Part shown: piece after piece, positions 1-6,385 of the stretch | Numbering within the stretch: the first letter of the stretch is position 1 | Layout: every line of letters starts with the position of its first letter | Source: CAWDMN01 sp963803155 | GTDB lineage: Bacteria; Acidobacteriota; Terriglobia; Versatilivoradales; Versatilivoraceae | Direction: 5' to 3' | Assembly: GCA_963803155.1 (NCBI GenBank) | Contig: CAWDMN010000053.1 | Location: 1 to 16,509 of the forward strand | DNA length: 16,509 bases | Translations under genes and position numbers: made by a program | Notes under the pieces: model-generated | What the model was told of the DNA's origin: nothing | Database searches by the model: none | The model's input: only the letters and a program-made list of their open reading frames with translations

Positions 1-25
1 AGTGTAGTGTCTCACAAACGACTGG
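1..25 (+). repeat. Left terminal inverted repeat of the IS630 element
   Basis: It begins AGTGTAGTGTCTCA and matches the reverse complement of 1178-1202 at 22 of 25 bases, with differences at positions 15, 19 and 20. The outer 14 bases are identical. The last codons and the stop (12-14) of the transposase lie within it. Confidence 0.92.
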
Positions 26-1145
26 AGTTATTCTTCTTTCTGCGTCGAGGCACGGTGCAGCCGGGGTGAATCTGTTCAAGTGTTTGCCTGCAACGTTGAA
101 GTTTCTTTACAATCGAATCCACGGTTGCCGTCCACACAAAGGGCTGGGGATCATCATTCCAAGCTGCCATGAATTCGTCAATCGCGGCAATGAGATCAGG
201 TACGCTGACAAATGTTCCGCGCCGGATTCGCTTTCCTGTCAATTCCGCGAACCATCGCTCCACCAAATTCAGCCAACTGGAACTGGTGGGAATGAAGTGA
301 GGAATGAATCGTGGGTGACGCTTCAACCACGCCTTTACCTTGGGATGTTTGTGAGTTCCATAGTTGTCCATAACCATGTGAAGCATCAACTCTTGCGGGA
401 ACTCATCCTCCAAGCGCTTGAGAAACCTCATAAACTCTTGATGCCGATGACGGGCATAGCATTGGCCAATCACTTTCCCATCGGCCAGTTCCAAGGCGGC
501 AAACAAGGTAGTCGTCCCATTGCGCTTATAATCGTGGGTCATGGTGCCGCAACGGCCTTTCTTCAGCGGCAACCCCGGTTGGGTTCGATCCAACGCCTGA
601 ATCTGGCTCTTTTCGTCGACACAAAGAATCAACGCCTTCTCCGGCGGATTCAGGTACAATCCCACTACATCCGTGAGCTTTTCCAGAAATTGGGAATCTC
701 GCGACAGCTTAAAACTCTTGACCCGATGCGGTCGTAGATTGTGGCTTCTCCAGATGCGCTGGATCGTCGCTTTACTAACTCCTTGAGCCTTCGCCATCGA
801 GCGACAGCTCCAGTGAGTAGCGCCTCTGGGCTTACTCTGCAACGTGGCTTGTATGATGGTCTTGATCTTCCTCGCCGAATAGACCGCTTTCCTCCCCCGT
901 CCAGACGCAACTTCCCAAAGACAGCCGACCCCTTGTTCCCGGAAACGACCTCTCCACAATGCCACCGTTTTGAAATTGATCCGCAGATCGGACGCAATCT
1001 GTCGGTCAGCCTGTCCCTGGGCCGCAGCTAAAATTATCTTACACCGCTGGGCCACTTGTTGTGGCGTCCGATGTGCACCTACCCAGCGTTCCAGATCTTC
1101 GCGATCTGAGTCGCTTAAAATTATCCGCACCGTTATTCGTGACAT
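12..1145 (-). CDS. IS630-family DDE transposase
   Basis: 377-residue transposase that cuts and rejoins element ends at TA sites. Two helix-turn-helix-like segments lie near residues 45-70 and 118-135 and would bind the inverted repeats. The RNase H-like catalytic core shows the expected acidic triad: D177 in CVDEKSQIQA, D260 in VMDNYGTHK and E296 in SSWLNLVERWF, all family signatures. The length is slightly above the usual 340-360 because of a basic C-terminal tail (PRRRKKNN) that ends inside the inverted repeat. The ATG at 1145 has no evident Shine-Dalgarno sequence and sits in a palindrome (1140-1160). No frameshift or internal stop is seen. Family assignment is secure; activity is inferred only from intactness. 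Confidence 0.95.
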   Translation of the reverse strand: MSRITVRIILSDSDREDLERWVGAHRTPQQVAQRCKIILAAAQGQADRQIASDLRINFKTVALWRGRFREQGVGCLWEVASGRGRKAVYSARKIKTIIQATLQSKPRGATHWSCRSMAKAQGVSKATIQRIWRSHNLRPHRVKSFKLSRDSQFLEKLTDVVGLYLNPPEKALILCVDEKSQIQALDRTQPGLPLKKGRCGTMTHDYKRNGTTTLFAALELADGKVIGQCYARHRHQEFMRFLKRLEDEFPQELMLHMVMDNYGTHKHPKVKAWLKRHPRFIPHFIPTSSSWLNLVERWFAELTGKRIRRGTFVSVPDLIAAIDEFMAAWNDDPQPFVWTATVDSIVKKLQRCRQTLEQIHPGCTVPRRRKKNNSSRL

Positions 1146-1160
1146 ATTGCCAGTATGTCA
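1140..1160. promoter_or_regulatory. Palindrome across the transposase start codon
   Basis: A perfect 7-bp inverted repeat (TGACATA / TATGTCA) with a 7-nt centre contains the transposase ATG (1143-1145). On the transcript it could form a hairpin that occludes initiation; in DNA it could be an operator. Either would keep transposase expression low. The role is inferred from position only. Confidence 0.4.
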
Positions 1161-1177
1161 CACTTTATCACTAAACA

Positions 1178-1202
1178 CCAGTTATTTATGAGACACTACA
1201 CT
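1178..1202 (-). repeat. Right terminal inverted repeat of the IS630 element
   Basis: This is the reverse-complement partner of 1-25 (22 of 25 identical) and is followed by the TA target dinucleotide at 1202-1203. It lies upstream of the transposase gene, so the transposase promoter should be in or next to it. Confidence 0.92.
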
Positions 1203-1259
1203 AGCATAAGGTTTTTGAAGCTATCCCCTCCAATTCTCAAGAAGCCGATCCCGCGGGCA

Positions 1260-1268
1260 TGATATAAT
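1260..1268 (+). promoter_or_regulatory. Extended -10 promoter element upstream of the HAD phosphatase
   Basis: TGATATAAT is a perfect TATAAT (1263-1268) preceded by the TGn extension. No convincing -35 is seen at 16-18 bp, which extended -10 promoters can tolerate. Transcription would start near 1275, about 87 nt before the chosen ATG at 1362 and outside the IS. Confidence 0.55.
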
Positions 1269-1361
1269 CTCCAGTTTCATGACTGCCGCCGGATATTGGC
1301 CGACGAGACCTTGAAGGGATTTCAAGAAGACGACAGCTCAACGATTAGGAGTTCTTCAATA

Positions 1362-2054
1362 ATGATTTTTTCACATTTGAAGCCAGACGTTCATTTGCGC
1401 CCTCTGGCTGTTTTTTCCGATTTTGACGGCACGATTACGCATCCAGACACTCTCAATTTTCTGGCTGAGACATACGGCGGAAAAGAATTCCGCCGTGCCA
1501 TCGGGAGGAGAATTGCCTCTGGAGAAGTTTCTCTGCGCGATGGAATTCTGGAAGAGTTGGCGGTATTTCGGGGAAGTTTTGAGGAGAACTTGGATTTCCT
1601 GCGGCGTAATATCGTGATCGATCCGGAATTTCCCGGCTTCGCGCGCTGGTGCAAACAAAGGAATATTCCTTTGACGGTGTTAAGTGGGGGGATGAAGGAA
1701 GTGATTGAACAGCTCTTGCGGCCGTTCGAATTAAATCATGTGCGGATCCTGGCCAACCATCTGATAATTGATGACGGTCACTGGTCTTTGGAGTTTTTGG
1801 ATGGAAGCGATTGGGGGCACGACAAGGGCATTGCTATTAAGCAAGCTCATGCCGAAGGCTATTGCACGGTCTTTTTGGGAGATGGTCTCTCCGACCGCGG
1901 AGCGGCGGAAAATGCAGATATTATCTTCACCAAAGGCAGCCTGGCTGCGTTCTGCGATGAACAAAATATTCCACATCTGCCCTTTCAATCCTTTAAGGAA
2001 GTCCAAACACATCTTTCCTCATTCTTATATACTCGAAGCAATCTGCCCGTCTAA
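1362..2054 (+). CDS. HAD-superfamily phosphatase, MtnX/SerB-like (subfamily IB)
   Basis: 230-residue phosphomonoesterase with all four HAD motifs. Motif I is DFDGTIT (nucleophile D20, acid/base D22). Motif II is TVLSGG (S108). Motif III is the Lys in DWGHDKG (about K155). Motif IV is FLGDGLSDRGAAENAD (about 172-187), which binds Mg2+. The DWG.DKG and GDGLSD pattern followed by 'FTKGSLAAFC' is closest to the MtnX-type (2-hydroxy-3-keto-5-methylthiopentenyl-1-phosphate phosphatase) branch; phosphoserine phosphatase is the main alternative. No methionine-salvage or serine genes are adjacent, so the substrate is open. The ATG at 1362 is preferred over the upstream in-frame TTG at 1296: AGGAG lies at 1347-1351, and the extra 22 N-terminal residues look non-conserved. 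It appears monocistronic. Confidence 0.88.
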   Translation: MIFSHLKPDVHLRPLAVFSDFDGTITHPDTLNFLAETYGGKEFRRAIGRRIASGEVSLRDGILEELAVFRGSFEENLDFLRRNIVIDPEFPGFARWCKQRNIPLTVLSGGMKEVIEQLLRPFELNHVRILANHLIIDDGHWSLEFLDGSDWGHDKGIAIKQAHAEGYCTVFLGDGLSDRGAAENADIIFTKGSLAAFCDEQNIPHLPFQSFKEVQTHLSSFLYTRSNLPV

Positions 2055-2180
2055 CTTGAAGTGATGATTCGAGGATTGCCGCTCTCGAGATCTACGGGAC
2101 CTCCTTATTCCAAGGAGCGTTCAAGATGAGACTAATCCATCCACGATTGATTTGAAGTATAAACTCATCATACAGGTTCC

Positions 2181-2255
2181 CGCTCGCACTTCGACAAGCT
2201 CAGTACGAGCGGAGGTTGGAATGCCGCTCATCCTGAGCCTGTCGAAGGATGAGCG
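2181..2255. repeat. Inverted pair of dispersed palindromic (REP-like) repeats
   Basis: Two copies of a 24-bp unit face each other: CTTCGACAAGCTCAGTACGA... at 2189-2212, and its reverse complement form at 2224-2247 (21 of 24 match), separated by 11 bp. Each copy also has its own stem: CGCTCG/CGAGCG at 2181-2211, and a perfect 10-bp CGCTCATCCT/AGGATGAGCG at 2225-2255. Short units of the 'TTCGACAGGCTCAGGATGAG' type are common scattered intergenic palindromes in many environmental bacteria (general knowledge). The rest of 2055-2376 shows only a small hairpin, CTCCTT/AAGGAG, at 2101-2117, and no gene. Confidence 0.75.
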
Positions 2256-2376
2256 AAATCAGGGGATGGACTCCCTGTGGTGGATCGAAGCAACAGACTC
2301 ATCATGAAAGCTCATTGGAATTACCTGCACGGAAAAAACTTGCTCTGCCGGAGAAAATTCGCTGGATGAAACCCTG

Positions 2377-2385
2377 TGCTATAAT
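2377..2385 (+). promoter_or_regulatory. Extended -10 promoter element of the secreted-protein gene
   Basis: TGCTATAAT is a perfect TATAAT at 2380-2385 with a TGn extension. A weak -35 (TTCGCT, 2358-2363) lies 16 bp upstream. The predicted start near 2392 gives a leader of about 33 nt carrying a strong Shine-Dalgarno sequence. Confidence 0.6.
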
Positions 2386-2424
2386 TGTCCTGTTTGGAAT
2401 CTTCATTGCATTGAGGAGGGCCAT

Positions 2425-3294
2425 ATGACCAAGCCAAACTCCGGAGTGGGAAGAAGCTGCTTCTCTCTCAATCCGGCAATAAGCATTCATCGTCAAGTAA
2501 TTCAAGGATTGATTGCAATCGTGCTGATTGGCTTCCCATTTTCCTTGCTGGCCGCTACGGATCCCGCGATCGCCCCCAAATCAATTGCCGCCTCTACGAC
2601 TTGGGTTATACCCTCCTCCGCCAATGTGGCTGGAGCAAATGGCGCCTACTTCAAAACAAAGGTCACTCTATTTAATCCAACCAGCCTGTCCTTTAATGTG
2701 AGTGCCTCGCTCTACAACAATCTGGGGCCAGTCCAGACGATTTCCCTGCTCATCCTCCCCTCCCAAAGTCTAGCTTGGGATGATTTTCTGGGCACGGTCT
2801 TTAATTTCGTGGGGGCGGGAACCTTGATTTTGGACAGTTCTGCCGCCGGCAATGTTGATTATGTTTTCCTGGTAAACGCGGAAGTATATACGGATTCCTC
2901 CTCCGGAAGATACAAGACCATGGTGGCCAATGGGACGGCCATTGATCCCATCAGCTCGTCGGACCTGTCCTATAATATTGGCATATCCGTCGATACCTCT
3001 AGCCGCACTAATATCGGCTGTTTCAACACTCTGTTCACTTCGGTCTCCGTCGTGGTTGACATTCTGGATTCGAGCGGAAACATGCTGCAGACGATTAACC
3101 TAACTTTGAATCCTCGAAGTTGGTACCAGATGTCGCTGACGACATCGGTTACCAATGGAATCATCCGATGGCGGCCAAACGGGACGATTTATGCCTATGC
3201 AGTTGTGGTGGACAATATTTCCAATGACGGTTCGTACTCAGTGGCGGGTGAGGTAACGAGCAGTTCTGGAGGTGGCGGAGGCGGCAGAGGATGA
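2425..3294 (+). CDS. Secreted beta-rich protein of unknown function, Gly-rich tail
   Basis: 289-residue exported protein. Residues 1-44 form a long signal peptide: a Ser/Asn/Arg-containing n-region, a hydrophobic stretch (VIQGLIAIVLIGFPFSLLA) and a likely cleavage after LLA. The mature part is Ser/Thr/Asn/Val-rich, has alternating hydrophobic strands and few charges, and is probably a beta-sandwich. The segment VAGANGAYFKTKVTLFNPT, followed by a Leu-rich strand and a GAGTLILDSS strand, recalls repeats in large secreted proteins of Acidobacteriota and relatives; I know of no assigned function. It ends in SSSGGGGGGRG. The start is supported by GAGGAGG (2413-2419), five bases before the ATG, and an upstream extended -10 promoter. 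One conserved-looking Cys (NIGCFN) is present. Surface adhesin or extracellular structural protein are guesses. Confidence 0.8.
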   Translation: MTKPNSGVGRSCFSLNPAISIHRQVIQGLIAIVLIGFPFSLLAATDPAIAPKSIAASTTWVIPSSANVAGANGAYFKTKVTLFNPTSLSFNVSASLYNNLGPVQTISLLILPSQSLAWDDFLGTVFNFVGAGTLILDSSAAGNVDYVFLVNAEVYTDSSSGRYKTMVANGTAIDPISSSDLSYNIGISVDTSSRTNIGCFNTLFTSVSVVVDILDSSGNMLQTINLTLNPRSWYQMSLTTSVTNGIIRWRPNGTIYAYAVVVDNISNDGSYSVAGEVTSSSGGGGGGRG

Positions 3295-3296
3295 TT

Positions 3297-3350
3297 TTCA
3301 TCCTCTTGTTGTGCCAGCTACGCCTGCATGAGTGCAGCTCCTCAGAAAAT
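3297..3350 (+). repeat. 54-bp direct repeat, copy 1
   Basis: Matches 3501-3554 at 51 of 54 bases, with a period of 204 bp. It starts 2 bp after the stop codon of the secreted-protein gene and contains a perfect small hairpin, CTGCA-TGAG-TGCAG, which could contribute to termination of that gene. The repeat is in an intergenic region between convergent genes. Confidence 0.85.
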
Positions 3351-3406
3351 CGGTGCAAGTAATTGAACAATCATGAGCGGCGTCATTCAAGCCAACAGCG
3401 CCTATA

Positions 3407-3486
3407 GGTAGGGTGCTTTCGCCGAAAGCGCCGCCTGTGCCAGCTTTGCTTTGCGCAGGCGGACGGCTCGGCGAGCCGTCCCTACC
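3407..3486. repeat. Cloverleaf-shaped palindromic intergenic repeat (about 80 bp)
   Basis: The outer arms GGTAGGG (3407-3413) and CCCTACC (3480-3486) enclose three hairpins: GCTTTCG/CGAAAGC (3415-3429); CGCCTGTGC/GCGCAGGCG (3432-3440 with 3453-3461, one G-T wobble); and a 10-bp GGACGGCTCG/CGAGCCGTCC with one centre base (3461-3481). This is a compact four-way-junction design, typical of non-autonomous dispersed palindromes. It sits between the two copies of the 54-bp direct repeat. Confidence 0.8.
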
Positions 3487-3500
3487 GGTCAAAGCCGATC

Positions 3501-3554
3501 TTCATCCTCTTGTTGTGCCAGCTACGCCTGCATGAGTACAGCTCCCTAGAAAAT
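3501..3554 (+). repeat. 54-bp direct repeat, copy 2
   Basis: The second copy of 3297-3350, differing at three bases; one change (G to A) breaks the CTGCA/TGCAG stem. It lies 14 bp after the cloverleaf repeat. Copy 1, unique spacer, cloverleaf and copy 2 together occupy 3297-3554. Confidence 0.85.
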
Positions 3555-3589
3555 CCCAATTAGGCAAAGGTGGAGCGGGCACGAGTGAC

Positions 3590-3653
3590 CGCCGTCACCA
3601 GTGCACGCTGGCTCGGCAGGCGAGGCTGGCCACGCGACGCGCGAAGGATCGCG
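3590..3653. other. GC-rich imperfectly palindromic intergenic stretch
   Basis: Markedly more GC-rich than the flanking genes, with small inverted repeats: CCAG...CTGG around 3599-3612, and a perfect CGCGA-AGGA-TCGCG hairpin at 3640-3653. It lies just downstream of the exchanger gene's stop (3665, minus strand). It looks like part of a further dispersed repeat and could also act in termination for that gene; neither is shown. Confidence 0.35.
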
Positions 3654-3664
3654 ATTCCCAGCTC

Positions 3665-4912
3665 TCAGGATTTGTCAGAATGTGGTGAATTTCTCAAAAG
3701 CTTGGGGAACAGCCAAAAGGCCTTGAGATGATCCCGCTGAAAAATTCCGATGCTCAGGCGATAGCCGGCCCAGCCAAAATAGACAATAGTCATTGGGGCG
3801 TGAGTGTGAGGAAAAACGAATTGAATGAACCAAAGAACAAACAATCCCACGGCTTCGAACCAGTCATATTCCATGTTGGCGAGCAGCAACATACCCAGCA
3901 AAGACTGGGCAATGGTCAGCAGGATTTCCGCCCGTTGATCGGCGGAAAAAGGAATGATGCTCACATGCCCATGGCTAAATGAATAAACAATGGGCAACAT
4001 CGCCACCAGCATGGTCCACTGATTGATATTGGACGAAACCATATTCATTACAGCCATGGGCGCGGAGTCGACTTTTCGGGCCCAATAAAACGCGCTGATC
4101 TTTTCCGGAAATTCAGATAAAAATGGGGCGACCCACTGGACAAAAATGAATGTGGAGAACCCCATGCCCAGCGCCAGCGCCAACATGCTTTCCAGGAAGG
4201 GTTGAGCCACTAGATACAAAATAAGAGCCCCTCCCACGAAAAGTGAAGTGATAATGGAGTTCCGAAAAAGGGGTTTTTGATTCAAGATCCAGCGAGGAAT
4301 GGCTTCCATGTCCTCGATTTTTTCCTGTTCCTGCGGGGGGATTCTCTTTAACACCACCAGATAAGCAGCATATATTGCGAACAGAACGAAAGAGTCGGCC
4401 AGGGTAAGAGTCGCCTTAAACCAGATAAAAAAGAAATAAAGCAGCGGCGGCGCCAGGGCTACGACTTCAACGCAATGTTCATCCTCAAGCTTCAAAGTGC
4501 GCAAAGGCCGGCCCGTGCGGCGGCGATGGAAAAATGCGGCTGTGACGTAAATCATCGGCCAGCCCAAACCGGTCAGAAGACGCAAAGCTCCGGTAAAGTT
4601 GGCCGTCATCAAATGAATTCGGGAGGGGTCGCGGCCCGACTGCCAAGCAATCACGGCTTCAACGGCAAATTCAGGCAATGTTTGAACCCAGGCGAGAATG
4701 GCCAGGGCCATTCCTTGGGAAATGAGGAATTGAGCGCTCTCCGCGGCCCAGGCAATCAGCAGGGCTGAAAAAAGCACCGACGGGAATGTCCAGAGGGCGG
4801 AGATTGGAGTGGCTGCAGTCTGAACCAGTTCCACCAGCATCAGCTTCAAAGCTGCGGGGGATTTCAACAAAGTAAGAAATTTCAATTTGCCATCCTGAGG
4901 CCGGATCTTCAA
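3665..4912 (-). CDS. CaCA-family sodium/calcium exchanger-like membrane protein
   Basis: 415-residue polytopic inner-membrane protein with about 10-11 hydrophobic segments in two halves around a charged linker (PPQEQEKIEDMEA, near 195-207). Two inverted alpha-repeats mark the cation/Ca2+ antiporter superfamily: AWVQTLPEFAVEAVIAW in the N-half, with TANFTGALR following, and APFLSEFPEKISAFYWARK in the C-half, with MNMVSSNINQW following. The membrane Pro-Glu pairs are the ion ligands in characterised exchangers; the G(S/T)S part of the classic motif is absent, so ion specificity is uncertain. The start is TTG at 4912, 14 nt from a predicted transcription start. A second TTG nine codons in has a better-placed AGGA and is an alternative. 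The gene is transcribed alone, divergently from lolA and convergently with the secreted-protein gene. Confidence 0.82.
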   Translation of the reverse strand: MKIRPQDGKLKFLTLLKSPAALKLMLVELVQTAATPISALWTFPSVLFSALLIAWAAESAQFLISQGMALAILAWVQTLPEFAVEAVIAWQSGRDPSRIHLMTANFTGALRLLTGLGWPMIYVTAAFFHRRRTGRPLRTLKLEDEHCVEVVALAPPLLYFFFIWFKATLTLADSFVLFAIYAAYLVVLKRIPPQEQEKIEDMEAIPRWILNQKPLFRNSIITSLFVGGALILYLVAQPFLESMLALALGMGFSTFIFVQWVAPFLSEFPEKISAFYWARKVDSAPMAVMNMVSSNINQWTMLVAMLPIVYSFSHGHVSIIPFSADQRAEILLTIAQSLLGMLLLANMEYDWFEAVGLFVLWFIQFVFPHTHAPMTIVYFGWAGYRLSIGIFQRDHLKAFWLFPKLLRNSPHSDKS

Positions 4913-4932
4913 GAATTTTGCGGCCCTCGTGA

Positions 4933-4962
4933 TTTATAGCAGGAAGTCACGGGAGGGTCAAT
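4933..4962 (-). promoter_or_regulatory. Promoter of the CaCA exchanger gene
   Basis: On the minus strand, TTGACC (-35, 4962-4957), an 18-bp spacer and TATAAA (-10, 4938-4933), the latter preceded by TGC as an extended -10. The predicted start near 4926 lies just before the TTG start at 4912 and supports that assignment. Confidence 0.6.
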
Positions 4963-5414
4963 TTGAATGCTCTTCAAGGGTGCAATTAAAAGTGGCGTAC
5001 AAGAAAGACCGTAGCGTAGTCGTTTATTAACTCCGAGGCATTTCCCTTGGCGGATGATGCGCCAGGTTGATGCGCTGCCAAAAGCCGCGGACTCGTTGAA
5101 TAGCGCGAGTCTCGGGCTGCAAGCAACGTTCATGCTTTGACAATCGATCACTGCCAAGATTTTGCGGAACTGATGTCGCTGACTGGTGTCACCCATTTTG
5201 CTTCCCCACAATCCAGGCCTGTACGTCACTTCTAGATGAATCCGTTATTTGCTCTTCAAGCGGATCCCGCAGTTCTATGCGAGAGTATGAGCAGGGACTC
5301 TTCTCCCTCTTGTTTGCCTGATGGGTTTCATTGTGAATTGCCTCCAAAAATCAGTTTTCAATCGGAGGTTTGGAATTGCCGAATCATAAATAAGAAGAGT
5401 CTATCAACTCTTGG
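4963..5414. other. Gene-free region between divergent promoters
   Basis: About 450 bp lie between the exchanger and lolA promoters. A minus-strand open frame (4909-5229) encodes 106 residues with no recognisable family, no ribosome site and an odd Cys/Arg/Ser-rich composition. Plus-strand frames here are extensions of lolA upstream of its promoter. An imperfect CCTCC/GGAGG hairpin occurs near 5341-5370. It may hold regulatory sites or a decayed insertion; I see no supported gene. Confidence 0.5.
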
Positions 5415-5444
5415 TTGGCGGGGATTCTCACAGTCTGATAAAAT
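5415..5444 (+). promoter_or_regulatory. Promoter of lolA
   Basis: TTGGCG (-35, 5415-5420), an 18-bp spacer and TAAAAT (-10, 5439-5444), with a TGA extension immediately before the -10. The predicted start is near 5451. This places the promoter inside the longer open frame that begins at 5236, which argues against that upstream start. Confidence 0.6.
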
Positions 5445-5469
5445 AAGGTTCATGCATCATAAAAGCAGA

Positions 5470-6192
5470 ATGGAAAAACATGACTGGCTTCCTCGAAAAA
5501 ACTCCGCTAGTGTGGCGCCTGGATGGTGGTTCAAATTGTCAATCATTGCTCTTTGTTTGGCGGGACCGTGTTGGTGGCAGGCTTTTGGGGCTTCCAACGA
5601 TTTGGATCAGGCGGTGGCGGCGCTGCAGAAAAAATATTCTCAAGTGCGCGACCTCAAAATGGAATTTGTGCAGAATCATCGGAATCCCCGCCGGGGACCC
5701 CGCACTGAATCGGGCATTCTCTATTTACGACGCCCTGGCATGATGCGTTGGGAATATCGGCAGCCTTCGGAAAAGCTCTTTGTTTCCGATGGCAAGACGG
5801 TAAATTTTTATCTGCCGGAAGATCGACAGGTGCAAAAAGGGAAGGTGAGGGAGAGCCGGGATCTGCGCCTCCCCTTCTTATTTTTGCTCGGTCGGGGAAA
5901 TTTGAAAAAAGACTTCTCCCGGCTCGAATGGGTTGCAGATGAAAAACCTTTTTTTGAGGGGAATCGAAGCCTCTATGCTTACCCCAAAAAGGGAGGGGAA
6001 GAATTTGCCAAAGTGCTGCTGGAGTATGATCCAGCCAACCTGCAACTACAGCGGATCGTCATTTTTAGTGTCGATGGCTCGAGGAGTGAGTTCATATTTA
6101 CTCGAATTCGAGAAAATGCTGGTCTAAATACTACGCTGTTTAATTTCCATGTGCCCGCGGGTGTCGAAGTGGTCGGTTTCGAAGATGAATAA
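5470..6192 (+). CDS. lolA: LolA-family periplasmic lipoprotein carrier
   Basis: 240-residue exported protein. LolA collects lipoproteins from the LolCDE exporter and carries them through the periplasm to the outer membrane. The N-terminus has basic residues, a hydrophobic core (LSIIALCLAGPCWW) and an AFGAS cleavage region. The mature domain starts LDQAVAALQKKYSQVRDLKMEF and continues with GILYLRRPGMMRWEY, LFVSDGKTVNFYLPEDRQV and LPFLFLLGRGNLKKDF, ending FNFHVPAGVEVV: the LolA half-barrel pattern. The frame opens at 5236, but the promoter at 5415-5444 and lack of similarity upstream favour ATG 5470; ATG 5452 is the alternative, nearly leaderless. It precedes the secretion operon by 193 bp with no clear terminator, so read-through is possible. 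Family assignment is firm; the start is moderate. Confidence 0.88.
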   Translation: MEKHDWLPRKNSASVAPGWWFKLSIIALCLAGPCWWQAFGASNDLDQAVAALQKKYSQVRDLKMEFVQNHRNPRRGPRTESGILYLRRPGMMRWEYRQPSEKLFVSDGKTVNFYLPEDRQVQKGKVRESRDLRLPFLFLLGRGNLKKDFSRLEWVADEKPFFEGNRSLYAYPKKGGEEFAKVLLEYDPANLQLQRIVIFSVDGSRSEFIFTRIRENAGLNTTLFNFHVPAGVEVVGFEDE

Positions 6193-6385
6193 TGCTGAAA
6201 TTGCCGTTTGAATGGTCTCTGAAGGGAATGGGCTACGGTTCTGGCTGAGTTTGGAAATGCCGAAGTGCGAGGATGAACCAGGCGGATTTTTGTGAGGATT
6301 CTCCGTCGCCGGAAGGTATTCTATCACTCCAGCAGCGAGTGTTATGTTAGGCGGATAGTGTAATCGCGAGCGGTTCGAGGATATC

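Larger units (their letters stand above)
1..1203 (-). mobile_element. IS630-family insertion sequence, complete to its ends
   Basis: A transposase gene is bracketed by near-identical terminal inverted repeats at 1-25 and 1178-1202, matching at 22 of 25 positions. The right end reads into a TA dinucleotide (1202-1203), and base 1 is the A of the expected TA at the left end; the T would lie just outside the window. IS630/Tc1-mariner elements target and duplicate TA, so this fits (established family knowledge). The element is about 1.2 kb, usual for the family. The transposase is intact and its stop codon falls inside the left inverted repeat, so the copy may still be active. Confidence 0.93.

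Noticed and set aside
66..737. 223-codon plus-strand frame opposite the IS630 transposase
   Set aside because: Antisense shadow of a gene with an intact DDE triad; no family features or ribosome site.
3297..3554. CRISPR array
   Set aside because: Only two repeat copies, 54 bp long and 204 bp apart, with an unrelated palindrome between them and no cas genes.
4909..5229. 106-codon minus-strand frame, with phrases vaguely like a transposase ('AVIDCQS') or an excisionase helix-turn-helix ('STWRIIRQGK')
   Set aside because: The matches are too short to separate from chance, the rest of the frame is not supportive, and the end overlaps the exchanger promoter.
5236..5469. N-terminal extension of lolA to ATG 5236
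   Set aside because: It would place the well-formed promoter at 5415-5444 inside the gene and put 78 non-LolA residues before the signal peptide.
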